Below are positions 11,160-23,830 of a stretch of DNA of 64,000 nt, piece after piece. The position numbers and the translations under genes were made by a program. The notes below the pieces were generated by a model. That model saw nothing but the letters and a program-made list of their open reading frames with translations, was not told the origin of the DNA and did not search any database. This stretch comes from Apostichopus japonicus (lineage: Eukaryota > Echinodermata > Holothuroidea > Aspidochirotida > Stichopodidae), in assembly GCF_037975245.1 (NCBI RefSeq), contig NC_092571.1:25064564-25128563 (forward strand), read 5' to 3'. Within the stretch, counting starts at the first letter, position 1. Every line of letters begins with the position of its first letter.

Positions 11160-11402
11160 TTGTAACGACTTCCTCAATAATTATAACCAATATGGAAGGG
11201 TAATAACAGGGAAAATATAACCAAAATTTTTGGCGCGCTCTGCGCGCGTTTAACGTCTTATTGTGCATGTCATATATGCGTTCATCGGTTATCGGCATGT
11301 GAAGTAATAACCGATGAATGGCTATATCATAGCACATTAGGATGTTGAACGCGCGCGTAGCACGCGAAAAAAATTGGTTATATTTTCCGGGCAAGTCGTT
11401 AC
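11160..11402. repeat. Inner foldback (hairpin) nested in the MITE
   Basis: GTAACGACTT at 11162-11171 pairs with AAGTCGTTAC near 11393-11402. Inner arms include AATATAACCAAAATTTTTGG against the matching strand near 11370-11385. TTCATCGGTTAT (about 11280) and ATAACCGATGAA (about 11308) form the tip. This could be a second element inserted into the first. Confidence 0.65.
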
Positions 11403-11450
11403 AGCCCCCCCCCCCCCAAATCAAATCAGGCTCCTACGCCTATGACAATA

Positions 11451-14400
11451 TCTGTTTTTTGTAGTTTATATTGTGGAAACTAATCTGTTTCCTATTTTTA
11501 TGTTTATGACAACTTGCCAGAATTGTGACGGCGAGAAAATATATATACATGGCAGGAGTCAGATCGAGAATTTTATTTTTCAGACATTGATGAGAAAGGT
11601 CCGGTGACCCTCCTTGTCGGCGGCAAAACTTATGAATATTGAACTGTCAGAGAAACACAACTGCAAAGCTTGTGTTGTAGACGGTGTTTTTAACTTATGA
11701 CCACCAGTTCTATGATAGGCCTACTATCTAGCAGTTTTTGTACTGATATAGATTATAAAGAGCCGAGTCACGAAGTCGACGGTACCCTAACGGACATTAA
11801 TGTATGTATGTATTTAGATCCTCATGCAAGCAGGAACTCGCGAACAAGCCTCATTCGTTTATTAAAGCCGCAAGCTGACCGAAGTAAGTCTCTTAGATTC
11901 ATATCAAACGTCCATGGTTATGAATTGTCAGTTGTCAACAACTCTGTAACTGGACGACATACATTACTCTCGGAGTGACTCAAACTTGGAGTGACTCGAC
12001 ATGCCATAAAATCCCATAACCCTTGGGTTATCCCCCCCCCCCTGAAACCGGTCCTTGTCTTCCCCTCGTGCCAGTCACCGTACTCTTAATGTATCCCTCA
12101 CAGTCACAGAATTTATTTTCCCCGTGATTGTTTCAACCTTACCTCAGCCCTAACTGCCAAATAAGTACCCATACACTGCAAGGCACATTTAAAAATGGTC
12201 TTTCCATCAAGTTCAAATAATTGTATCATAAAATGACTCTCCTCATTTTCCTTCCTATATATATGAGTGCATACACTCTTAGCAGGCAGTATTGTGGATG
12301 TAGTAAGGAACACAATCTGCCATTGGTGAACAGTCACAGTCACAAGATCTAATTCATACTGGGGTCATGCCCTCCAAAAAATGCTAACTCATGGAGGTAC
12401 GAGGCAACGTCACAAAGTAGATATGCAAATACAGTAGGCCTACACCATCGGAAAGAGGAAAAGCTCACAAGGAATATGCCAGCCTACTTGTAAGAACGAA
12501 CCAGCCAAAATAAATCTGAGAACAGCGCTCAGAACACTACAAAGTAAGGTTATTAATTTAAAGGACCTCAAACCTATATAAGCAGATCTTTTTTAATCAT
12601 AATGGCAAATAGTAATCAAAAGATTATCTACACTTTCGGCAATTTTATACATAATACTATACAGTAACCTGACGTAATATTGTTTCTAATTAGCGAAGAG
12701 AAAATATGACGGGTTCGGGATGGGGGATTCATCACCCAAAATATCTGTCAATTTGTGACAACATTTCCTTTCACCCTGGCCTCCAAATAACAAGCGTTTA
12801 TGCATATATTTCGCAGTTCGCACATAAACGGTTCCTTGTTTCAGTATACAAAACAATATCTAACTTTAAGGTGGCGCTATTGTCCTTTGTATGTTCTGGG
12901 GATCAGTGTCACGCGCTCCTAAGCGGTCGTGGTTATGTCATATTCTGCACGATCGTGTTACATACACATTCGCCTACTTCTGTATCACACACGTGTACCA
13001 TCCAGCATAACTGCGATTTCATCATCGAGTATTATTGGATGTATTACGTCATGATTTGACTAAATTGAGGGCTCTCGTCTACTTTAATTTCATAGAAATA
13101 ACGATAGGTTAATCGAAATGGTGTTATCACATTACCTAGATGTACAGAAACGTATAGAATTGTAGAAAGGATTTCCAAATTCTGGCTTTATCAGGATAAC
13201 TTATTTTCCAAGTGCTGGGGGGATGGGTGGCCTGCGGATGGTGTGACTTGAAAGACGTAAAATACGCAATGGACTTAACATTCTCATTTTGGGATATTTC
13301 AACAAAGAAAATGAATATGTAGGTCTGTAGGGGATGAAATGTATATTAATATAACGGGGGGGGGGGGGGTTGATTAGGCTCAGAATTCGCTTGTATAATT
13401 TGTCAAATATTACAGACGCTCGTGAGTGTGTGTGTCATATGTGTTTGTGTTATGTGTGTAGGTGGTGTATGCGTTCTATACAAAATTGTACACAAGCATT
13501 TCAATGACCCACCCCCCCCCCTCCCCTCCATCGTGTAACAAACATGATATGTTATACATTTGTTTCGGTTGTTATGATCGTCAAAGGACTTCGCCAGGTA
13601 TATTTAGGATATCATAAAGCAGACGGAAGAACAAACGATACGTATAGATCCTGGTTGCCTGGAATACCATCATAGAGTCTTCTATAAACGCCAGGTGTAG
13701 GATAATGTATTGTTATTATAGCCCGATATTAGTACTATACAATTACGGTATCGTATCTTACACAATTACTTTACACACCCTCTCACCCGTGAATTTATTC
13801 CTGCAAATATGGAACTTATATACTTGTTTTTTTTTACCACGTGTATACGATCACGGGTTATAGTATAAGTATGTAGTAACATCGAGACGGTTTGCGCAAA
13901 ATACGTCATCTTCAATTAATAGCAGCTACTCTTAGTCTTAGTGACCTGAAACCGTTTAGCAACAAGTAATCGAGAGAAAAGGTATACTTTGTAACACAAT
14001 TCACCCGACCACTCAATATAGAGTTATGCCAATCCGTCCTCTCCCACCGTGGTGACAATATCGTGATACATATCGTGATTTGCTTGAAATTGCTCTGGGT
14101 GGTTGGGAGGGAAAGGGAGAGGGAGGGGTGAAGATGGAACTGAGAAATTGGCATTATTGCTTTAAAGTGTAAATATAATGCATACAACAAGCAAAGCCAT
14201 CTATAGATGTTGTCCAAAAAATTGCTATCAACGCCTTCTGCAGCTAACAAAAAACTTTATACATGTGATCCAGGGAACCAAACTATCCAAAGATCATTAG
14301 ATTAAGTAACAGGCAAGTGCACTTAACTTGAATTATCAGTGTACAACAGCGAACTAGAGCTCACGGGCTACACCCAGTTTTGAGCTACTCACAAATAATA

Positions 14401-14689
14401 TATGAAACGCCGTATATATATATATATTTATTTATATCCAAAATTAATTATGATGTAATATCAAAAGAAGCTGTTTGCATGGAGTTATTTTTAGGTTGAT
14501 TTCGTATAGAATAAGACGTTAAAGGAGACACACTTTACGAACATACTATGTTTATATGATAGAGAAATTGTGATAAAAAACATCCAAACAGCTAGGAAAC
14601 TTTCTTAGAAAATGTTCTTCTTGTGAAGGATATATGCGCCGGAAGTATGTTCTTTTTTTTCATGGAAATGCACTTTCTACACGATACAC
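11451..14689. other. Intergenic, no gene seen
   Basis: CpG content is ordinary and there is no domain-bearing frame. The poly-G/C tracts near 12031, 13356 and 13511 and the (GT)-rich stretch near 13425-13465 are simple repeats. Open frames of 60-117 codons here have no coding signature. Confidence 0.5.
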
Positions 14690-15426
14690 GCATTGTCTAG
14701 TTGCTATTATGGCGTTGTCTAGTCGCTAGTATGGCATTGTCTAGTGGCTAGTGTGGCATTGTCTATAGTGGTTAGTATGGCATCGTCTAGTCGATAGTAT
14801 GGCATTGTCTATAGTTCTAGTGGCTATTAAGACATTGTCTAGTGGCTAGTATGGCATTGTCTAATCGCTAGTATGGCATTGTCTAGTCGCTAGTATGGCA
14901 TTGTCTAGTGGCTAATATGGCATTGTCTAGTCGCTAGTATGGCATTGTCTATTGGCTAGTGTGATATTGTCTAGTCGCTAGTATGGCATTGTCTAGTCGC
15001 TAGTATATATGCCATTGTCTAGTCGCTAGTATGGCATTGTCTAGTGGCTAATATGGCATTGTCTAGTCGCTAGTATGGCATTTTCTATTGGCTAGTATAT
15101 ATGACATCGCTAGTATGGCATTGTCTAGTCGCTAGTATATATGACATTGTCTAGTCGCTAGTATGGCATTGTCTAGTGGCTAGAATGGCATTGTCTAGTC
15201 GCTAGTATGGCATTGTCTATTGGCTAGTATGACATTGTCTAGTCGCTAGTATGGCATTGTCTACTAGTCGCTAGTATATATGGCATTGTCTAGTCGCTTG
15301 TATGGCATTGTCTATAGTCGCTAGTATGGCGTTGTCTAGTCGCTAGTATGGCATTGTCTTGTCGCTAGTATGACATTGTCTTGTCACTTGTAGCCTATGG
15401 CGTTGTCTAGTCGCTAGTATGGCATT
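14690..15426. repeat. 22-bp minisatellite, about 33 copies
   Basis: The unit is GCTAGTATGGCATTGTCTAG plus TC. Most units are 22 bp. Variants carry T-to-G changes in the second CTAG context ('gtggc' for 'gtcgc'), 'tatat' insertions before 'ggc' or 'gac', and occasional longer units. There is no unique spacer, so it is a tandem array and not a CRISPR. Confidence 0.92.
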
Positions 15427-17104
15427 CATCACACATGTTGCATAATGTATCAGATTTCCTCACTGGATGCGTGCATGCACTTTATTAAACCCATGCATAT
15501 AATAACCGTTATGCATCCAATCTAATTGAGAGAACAAACTAATGTAGTTCCAAATGAACGTACTTTCCTTGGCACTTATTTTTCACAAGTAAGAACATTT
15601 TCTACGGATAATTGCTGCCAAGAATAATCGCGATATCTCGGTTGTTCTGTGACCTCTGGTACCACACGCACACAACGTCATACGTTCGTTTATGCACGCA
15701 CCTGTTGCGCGACTTGACAAAATGGCATGAAGCCAACGTTAAATTAGTTGAGTTCCAGGAGGTTGTATAATTCACTACCCTGTTTCCACGACGACTATAC
15801 TCTCTATTTCCGAATTGTCTAAACGTAATATCTAAAGATAGCCCCCATGCATGTTGTGAAATATGTCTAAGAAGCTTGTACACTGATAGATAGGCATATG
15901 GATGTCTTCAAAGGAAAATTGAAGAATCTCAATGTTTTTTGTTGGTTTTGTGTTTAGGTAAGTAGATTTTCAACTTACTTTATAGTGTGAGACACCAATT
16001 CAGTATTGTTATACATGCGATAAAATTAACGAATGTTTTGTTCATTTCATCATCATTTGTGGCAGACATTGCTCATACACCTATGATAGGCGCTTGACCT
16101 AGCTGCGTCATTTGTCCTGGTTGTTTTGTTTGTTAATGTTATAGTTGCGGTCTCTATATATAACCGGTTTTCCTGTTGAGGATGCAATCATAGAAACTAT
16201 ACAGTAACTTTTGCAATGTGAAAGCAGGGATCACATGTAGCTCAGTTTCACTGGATTGAAATTAAAGTACGTAAGACAATGGATTTGAGGAGAAAATCGG
16301 ATTTTCTTTTCTTTCTTTCTTTTTTTCTTTTCATTTTGGTATTTAATATTATATATGTTTTAGACTGATTTCGGCATAAAACATTCTCATCAGTCGCTAA
16401 AATTGTCACTGTCACGTCCGTAAACAATGCAGAACATTTTTGTCATATATGGCGTTTAATGCACCCAATATGACAAAATTTGCGTTTTCAAATTCATTTG
16501 CCGGAGGATATGAAAGGTCCAGGCAAACAGCATTTTGGCGTTTTTGTTTAAAAGGCTTGCCAATTTAAGGGTAACATTAGCTGAATATTGTTTCCCCCCC
16601 CCCCCTCTCCCTCCCCTCTTCCCAACGAACATTGATTCAACCATTTCATGGTATTCAGTTCGAATCGTTCAGTACGCGTCGGTAAAAAAAATTAAAAAAG
16701 GACATTTTTTTTACCAAATGACATTCCCTAATGATCATCTATAAGATCACACAAATCATACTATATTCAGAGTCAACTGTCATAACATGACAGCAAATTC
16801 GTCGTATTTGATGTAACAGAGAAACTTGCACCGTAATACACAAGTTACTTGACTACAAACATGACTGGCCATAGAGTTGACAGTGCCAGTAATGAACCGT
16901 AATGAGAAGAATGAGTTCTCCATTTTTCTCGCTTTCTCGGTTTCGCCTCCTCCTATATCATGTTACTTTAGAGAATGATTTTTCTCCTCAACTTTTCACC
17001 TCATATTCGCCACGTAAGACGAATTGAAACAATACCAAGCAAAAACATGATGGCGTAATATCCGTCTTTAAATATAGAATTGCCGTTAGGATATGACTGC
17101 GCGA
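15427..17104. other. Intergenic, no gene seen
   Basis: No recognisable product. The 93-codon minus frame at 15602-15883 has no similarity that I recognise. A C11 tract lies near 16595. Confidence 0.45.
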
Positions 17105-17111
17105 TTTTAAC

Positions 17112-17151
17112 CAGGGAGCTGCTACTCTAATGTTAGAGTAGCTGCTCCCTG
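17112..17151. repeat. 40-bp hairpin, CAGGGAG...CTCCCTG ends
   Basis: Arms of 19 bases with one mismatch surround a two-base centre. Termini CAGGGAG/CTCCCTG match the small elements at 51958 and 52036. No exact 7-bp flanking repeat is seen. Confidence 0.75.
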
Positions 17152-17634
17152 GTTATGACCGATTGAACCATACGGTAACTCCGAGGTTCAGTGAGGGTGG
17201 CATACTCCTATATTATAGAGTCTTTATCAATCCGCCCGAGTGTTCAGCAAAAGTGCCAAAAAAGCAGCAGGGGAACATCTTATTTGATGTGTTATCATTC
17301 AGGATTCTGCTTTTGTGGCTTGCATGTTGTTGAAGGGCATGAATGGAAGTACATTGGGTCAATTGAGCTGGAGCAGCGTAAACGAACATTGTTTACTACT
17401 GAGTAAAGAGGTTTGTTTACAAGTGACGAAAACTTCTGGCTCTCATAGCAAATATCTGCATGGTCATGATACGGAAAAATTGATGGTGCCATGAATGGCG
17501 AACTTGTCAGCTATCCAGTGATGGGTAGCGTTTAGCTAGTGAGAACTTCTATCTAGACTTAGAGACCACATTTCTTTTGTGATTCAGTCATGTGTAAGTC
17601 GATGGGGCTTTTAATATAGGCGTATCCTACCTGA

Positions 17635-17656
17635 GAAACTAGTTCGAACTAGTTTC
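17635..17656. repeat. Perfect 22-bp palindrome
   Basis: GAAACTAGTTC and its exact reverse complement, with no loop. Confidence 0.8.
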
Positions 17657-17663
17657 ACAGCTG

Positions 17664-17702
17664 CACTGATCTGTACACTAACTGTTAGTGTACAGATCAG
17701 TG
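17664..17702. repeat. Hairpin with 17-bp perfect arms
   Basis: CACTGATCTGTACACTA (17664-17680), loop ACTGT, then the exact reverse complement (17686-17702). Confidence 0.85.
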
Positions 17703-17996
17703 TTCGTGACAGCGCCCCGTGGCATTAGTCTGCCTGTAATAAACATGCACCATCGAGACAAAGCAGTAAGAAAACAACATACAGTTTATACTTTGAAACA
17801 ATGTTCACATGGGACTAGTCATGTGTCGCGACAAATAAGAAGCAGAAGAAGAAAAGTGGGGTCACCGTAAAGTTATTTCTTTTACGTTCTTAATATTTAC
17901 AATTCACAGCACGTACTCCCTCACCTCATATAACATTACTGTTTATACTGTGTATACTAATGTGTTCAATAAAATGAAATGAGAATTGTTTATAAG

Positions 17997-17998
<2 letters not shown>

Positions 17999-18084
<86 letters not shown>
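17999..18084. repeat. (AT)n microsatellite
   Basis: About 43 uninterrupted AT units. Open frames of alternating Tyr-Ile across it are artefacts. Confidence 0.95.
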
Positions 18085-18087
<3 letters not shown>

Positions 18088-20549
18088 ACTAACGATGAAT
18101 GATTTCAAAACATTTTGTGTTCCATAACATGTGCTAAGGTAATTTCACAAATGTGTCCGTCAGCCAATGTCATACGTGTTTAATGAGTGAGCATACCAAT
18201 GTTTGGGTGGAGGGGGGGGGGTATATGGACGGTCGATTCCAGACGGATGAGGACGGGGTGGCGAGGGAGAGGAAATGGGAAGGGGGAAGGGGGAGGAGGG
18301 CGGTCAACATGAATATTAATGTCGTTGTATTTGGCATTTGATCCTGTGTTGATAATAGAAAAAGAAAGGACGTGCTGTACTCAATGTTAAGCAAGAACAT
18401 GTGTTGATGTGTATCGTTACTATAACAACAAGAAGAAATAGTAACTATCTGTGTAAACAGACCCCCCCTTCCTCCCTCTCCTCCTCCTCCTCCTCCTCCT
18501 CCGTCGAAAGAGATGTCCTTATATACCATCCCATAATGCAACATGTATTTATTCTATTGCCTCAAAGTCAAAGTTTGCTGCAATACGTCATTGTTAACTG
18601 GTATACTATTCAATCTAGCTAAGGGATTATGGAAACGGCGCTTCTATCTATACCTTTGATCAAAATATGCAATCTTATTTTGATGAGAGAGAGATAACTG
18701 TAATGGACAGATTCCCAAAAACAAAATCCGGCTTCCATTTACCCACGACGAGGCCGAAGACTTGAGCAAGTCTAAAATATATGACATCACCGAGCTATTC
18801 AAAATACCAGCTGCGAGACAAAACTCTTTTAAAGAGGGATTTTTTTTAACTAATCCGAGCAAATGTTTCTTAGAATTTCCAAAGAATAATTCCTATAGCT
18901 GTTTGGGTAATTTGAGTCATCACAAATTTCTCTATCATAGAAACATAGTAAGAATGTCAGGTGTGTCTCCTTTGACTTTGAATTGTATACAAAATCAACT
19001 TAAATCCAAAACATTCACGCAAACAGCTTCTTTTGCTGTTATTACATCATTGTTTATTTTGGTATATCGTTTGGTGTTTTATATATTATTTTGTGAGCAG
19101 CTGAAAGCTGGTTGTAACCAGGGAGAACTAGTTTACTGTTGTTCACTATTAAGACAAGTCAAGTACAATTGCCTGCCACTTATTATCATGTGCCTCCCCG
19201 TGTCGGAGAACTCATACTGCGTATAGCAAAGTTCTAGCAGATGTCCCAGCTCGGAAAGGTTAAGAAAAAAAGAACAAATTTCTTCACGAAACGTACGTCA
19301 ATCTAACACTTGGACTACTAAGGGTCGCCGTTTTTGGTAAAGTTTCATATTCCATGCAGTTCACTGTAGGGATAAACAACAGAATTATCAAACAGTATGA
19401 TAAGTTAGGAAAGAAATGGGCTTTATTGGCATTTGGATGAATGCCAATCGTTTAAACGTGTGTTATGTGACCTCAACCAAAATGTTCTAGCAGCTTTCAC
19501 GTTGTAAAACTTGTAGGATGTTATTTTGGTTTTTATGTTGTAAAAACCCAAAAGTATTCACCCTGATCTGTTGCCAAGTTTTGTCCCTGACAACTTCATT
19601 GCAAAAGCTCTGTAACCAATGGTAACTTTAAACTTTTGAAGTTTTTGCAGTTACCAATCTAAGCGTCAATGCATTTCGCTATTCAAGTCGGGCCAGTGAA
19701 GGAAACAAGAAAACCTTGATAACACTGTAATCTTATATACTGCCCCCAACTTCCAAAGTTTGCAGCAACGTCCCATCTGGGCTCTGTATAAATGTGGTCT
19801 CTACCCTTCGTGATGGATCCAATCAAACCACGCAGGAATGAATTTCGCCTGTAAGGTAATACACAGAGGGATGTGACGGCATCGTTAAGTGACGTCATCA
19901 GTGCGTAAACGTTCACATATAATGCAAACCATTATGCACAAGAATGTATTAATCAATTGATTTTCTCTATTATAGAACTATTTTGTATGATTTGTAACGT
20001 CATACCCTAATCTATAAATGCTTTAAAACTTGTTAAAAATAAAGAACAGTAGGATAGCATTTATTTCTTAGGGATTTTCATTTATGACTATCCTATCATG
20101 AAAGTCGCGCCGTTGAACGATATTTATGCGAAAAGGAGAAGGGAAGGGGGGGGGGGAATATAAAACACTGTGAAGCGTAGGCTAGCATACCGTTCGTCAT
20201 TTGCTTAATGGTGGTGATGAAAAAAGTTTTAGATGCGTATATGGACTACATGTTCCTTCGATGATGTTGTATGATTTTTTTATTAAATCGATGTAAAATA
20301 AATCATCAACAACTAAGATGGTGCCATTAAATATTCAAAGTAGATACATAAAACGTCCGAGGATTGAAAAGCTAGCTTTTTCGGGAAAAAAATCTAGGAA
20401 TCGTTCTCTGTATGGTGGTGTTGGTGATGTGGGGACGGTGGAGGGTGTGTGTGGGGGGGGGGTGGTAAATAATGAAATATGGTTCTACTCTAGACTGCGT
20501 CGGTCGGACACAACCGTATTACCAGCAGCTGAGTATGATCAGTGATGCG
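18085..20549. other. Intergenic, no convincing gene
   Basis: The longest frame is 154 codons at 18762-19226 (plus). It has hydrophobic stretches and many Cys but no recognised domain, and I do not accept it as a gene. Poly-G/C tracts are at about 18211, 20147 and 20452. Confidence 0.45.
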
Positions 20550-20865
20550 GTCCTTCGTTTCTTTCTTTCTTTCTTTCTAGCCTATTTCGCTCCACTGCAG
20601 GAGGAAGGCCTCTTCATCGATTTTCCATTTCCATCTGTCCTGTGCTCTCCTTTGCCATAGAACACCTGTAAATTCTCTGAGTTCATCTGTCCATCTTCTA
20701 CTCTGCCTGCCTCTCCTTCTGACACAAGTTCTTGGGGTCCAGTTGGTAATTTTCTTTGTCCATCTGTTATCATGTTGCCTGGCCAAATGGCCGGCCCATC
20801 GCCATTTCTTGATTTTGATTTCCTTTATGATGTCTTGGACATTGGTTTTCTCTCTTAAGTCCTTC
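20550..20865 (-). mobile_element. LINE fragment: C-terminal tail of a non-LTR reverse transcriptase
   Basis: The minus-strand translation reads KIKKWRWAGHLARQHDNRW, then TKKITNWTPR, RRRGRQSRRWTDEL and AQDRWKWKIDEEAFLLQW. This is the standard WAGH-AR / TEWTPR / RGRP--RW / AQDR-W tail of endonuclease-RT LINEs, a different lineage from the fragment at 1180. It is 5'-truncated. Its 3' end runs into a (GAAA)n tract at 20560-20580, as LINE tails often do. Confidence 0.8.
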
Positions 20866-21365
20866 GTATACTATACATTATCTATATGATGTTATGATTC
20901 ATTACCATTCGCCCATTCTCCGAACTAAAAAGACACAAATAGCTTTATGGCATTTTAAAATAAAGGAGAATCTCGAGTTACTGACTATATGGCATAAACT
21001 TTTAAGGAAGTGCCAAAGGCGGATCAAGGACTTTACAGAGGATGGCGGTCATGGGGTCGTTGTAGCCAACTCCCCCCCCCCACCCACCCCGATAGTGAGA
21101 AAAGGGTATTTAGACGTCCAATGGTGCATTCTTAATTGGCATATTTGGAAAATGAACTGCTTCTATATATAATTAGGTCTAAACGCAAGTTTTTTTCTTA
21201 TGAACAGTTGTCACTTTTTGATTGCATACGGTTTGAAGTGTTGTGTATCGGCCCTACATCCCCTGCATCCGCACCTGATGTCGTCCCATGCAGTTGGGCT
21301 TGGGGGATTAGTTTGATTCGTCTCCGACTGAATGCAGAAAAAGTCCCGACTATTCACCCTAACCC

Positions 21366-21436
21366 CACCACGCCCTCTCCCACCGACACGCCCCTCCCCC
21401 ACCGACACGCCCCTCCCCCACCGACACGCCCTCCGC
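21366..21436. repeat. C-rich minisatellite
   Basis: About three to four copies of a 19-bp unit around CCACCGACACGCCCCTCC. It generates Pro- and Gly/Arg-rich chance frames on both strands. Confidence 0.8.
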
Positions 21437-22049
21437 CTTTTGCGCACACCACCGTCGTTTTGCTTGTCTCATATGTTCATGTGTTTGTCCCATTGGCAGT
21501 TGTCGCATAGACAATGGGGAAATACCAAGCATTTTGTTTAGATATAATCCAAATCTCTTGTTGACGAAAAGCAACGGATATAATTATGTCACGTGTAGAG
21601 AATGCAAAACCAATTTGAATAGGAACTGACTAGGTATCATTTGTTCCTTGAGATGATAGTTAATAAAGTGAGGTAACTTCATTCTCGCCTGTGGATCGAT
21701 AAAACTGGCCACCTCTACTCACTTTCAGTAATGGCTTCAGAACTTTTGGTACTGATGTACCCCCGATCTCGATGATCCCCAATGTCGAATCCTACACAGA
21801 GAAATACATCTCTTTGCCAAATCTTCCATTTGAAGTTACTGATCTTCCCTTTAAGTGAAGCCATCTCGAATTTTGCCCCCACTTCCTGATCCCCATCGAC
21901 TTCCTCGTTATGTCCCTTCTACTTCTCATAATCCTTTCGTTTCCCAGCTAAATTCAACCCGGCAACGCAGTGCTTACACTCATAGATTCAACTGTACTGA
22001 GTGAGAGGTTAACAAATATCTCATCATAAATTTGCCATTTTTTAGTATA

Positions 22050-22057
22050 CTATATAC

Positions 22058-22090
<33 letters not shown>

Positions 22091-22128
22091 TGCACTGAAG
22101 AAGAGCTAGTTTTGCTCGAAAGCTCTGC
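22050..22128 (+). repeat. (AT)n array followed by a hammerhead-core-like motif
   Basis: AT repeats to 22092 are followed by CTGAAGA (22095-22101), a 4-bp stem GAGC/GCTC with a 7-base loop, and GAAA at 22118-22121. CUGANGA-stem-GAAA is the catalytic core layout of hammerhead ribozymes carried by Penelope-like retroelements. Stems I and III are not demonstrated. Confidence 0.45.
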
Positions 22129-22254
22129 AAAAACCAAACATTGGCTGTTTTACTTCCAATCACTTACCTAATTCAATTATTGTAGATATCTCACTCGAGA
22201 TCCAACCTTTCTCTAAATGCAGCATAGTTGTTTAACAGTTTTTCCGTTATTCCT

Positions 22255-22257
<3 letters not shown>

Positions 22258-22305
<48 letters not shown>

Positions 22306-22345
22306 AGTTGTCTGAAGATCGCTACAAAGCGTGAAACTCCGAGTT
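22258..22345 (+). repeat. (AT)n array followed by a second hammerhead-core-like motif
   Basis: AT repeats end at 22303. CTGAAGA at 22312-22318 is followed by stem CGCT/AGCG with loop ACAA, and GAAA at 22333-22336. The arrangement is the same as at 22095, but the flanking sequence is unrelated. Confidence 0.45.
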
Positions 22346-22446
22346 ACAACTACTAGTGTTCCACTATAGTCTCATCTAGTATCAACATATATTCCGCTCT
22401 GTCCAATGGACATAGAGCACTCTGCGCCAAGATAGACGCCAACCTA

Positions 22447-22449
<3 letters not shown>

Positions 22450-22488
<39 letters not shown>
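22450..22488. repeat. (AT)n microsatellite
   Basis: A third AT array within 450 bp, closing the segment that contains the second motif. Confidence 0.9.
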
Positions 22489-22490
<2 letters not shown>

Positions 22491-23588
22491 CATGACAGTA
22501 ATGCTGTCACTACGACTGCTACTATAACCTTAGTAAAGTGATCTCTGATTACGCACTGTCACGGTTCGTAAGCAATGAAATATGAATAGTCATACTTAAC
22601 AACCACATAATATGAATAATTCATAATTCTTCTCTCGCTGTACTACGAAGACAAATCTCGTGCAGGCCACAGTACCGAAGGAAGAACGTAAGAAATGGAC
22701 TATATAGCTTACTTAGGGCCCGGTTATAGGTGGTTCGTTTGGTCCGTTGCCGCGGGATTTATGATCTAAGGCCGCTTGTCTCGTTCTAGCCAAAAATGTC
22801 TGTGCTCTTTTCCGTTGTTCTTCTGCTATACAGAGTTACACTGAAAATGTGTTTTTTTTTCTCTCTTTGAGCCAATCTTCATTGAAACTACAAGTTTATA
22901 AGATGGAAATAAAAAGACGTCTCATCATACATGTTTGGTATGAAAGAAAATGATGAACTATAATAACGATATGGACCCATGAATAACTTCACTATAACCA
23001 CGGACAGTAGTCCGACTGACATCACCCCCCCCTCCCCGGCCTGCCACCCATATCCCGCCCACGTCTATTGTGTAATGAGACCATCAACCTTAAATAAAGT
23101 TTTGAAGTTATTCGTTCGCAACTAGAACTTGTGGTCACTTTTCACTTTAAGGCATGCAAATTAGAGAGCATGTAACTGTTCATGCAGTATCTATGGTTTG
23201 ATGTAACAGGCCCTTTACATGGGGGGGGGGCGGCGTCTTTGATATAACATGGCCTCGGCGTGGGGGCAAGGCATGACCGGAGATACACAAAAAACTTCAC
23301 AACGCTGTCTTAAATTTCAGACGCTCCCCCGGACCCCTGCTGGGGCTTCAAACCTGGACCCACCGGGAGCGATTAAAAGGATATCTGTATCCAACGTCAC
23401 AGGGATGCACACACTACCACGGGCGTGGGAACACCTCAGGCACCTACGCACGTTTAACGACACAAACCGCCTACACCCACTCAAACCTGTGTCGGTGACC
23501 TTGTCAAGAATAACAGGAAATATGACACTATTTACCCTGTCTGCAAAGACATTGTTTAAATTCTAATACTATAATTATCATATATAAT
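22489..23588. other. Intergenic, possible decayed SINE near 23330
   Basis: No gene. Read on minus, GGTTTGAAGCC near 23353 resembles a degenerate box B, but no convincing box A was found. G/C homopolymer tracts are near 23025 and 23221. Confidence 0.35.

Positions 23589-23830
<242 letters not shown>

Larger units (their letters stand above)
10901..11444. mobile_element. Foldback MITE with 6-bp target duplication
   Basis: The outer ends are inverted: ATAGGCGTAGGAGGCT at the left and GGCTCCTACGCCTAT at the right, each followed inward by a long G or C run. The flanks carry the direct repeat ACAATA (10895-10900 and 11445-11450). No transposase frame is present, so it is non-autonomous. Poly-G/C tracts of 13-14 bases sit just inside both ends. 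Confidence 0.75.

Noticed and set aside
14690-15426. Possible CRISPR-like array
   Set aside because: Repeats are directly tandem with no unique spacers, in a eukaryotic genome; it is a minisatellite.
18762-19226. 154-codon plus-strand frame
   Set aside because: No recognisable domain, high Cys/Phe/Asn content typical of AT-rich noise, no splice partners or neighbouring exons.
21010-21110. Possible DNA transposon end (GGCGGATCAAGGACTTTACAG)
   Set aside because: Resembles common MITE ends, but no matching inverted end or duplication was found nearby.
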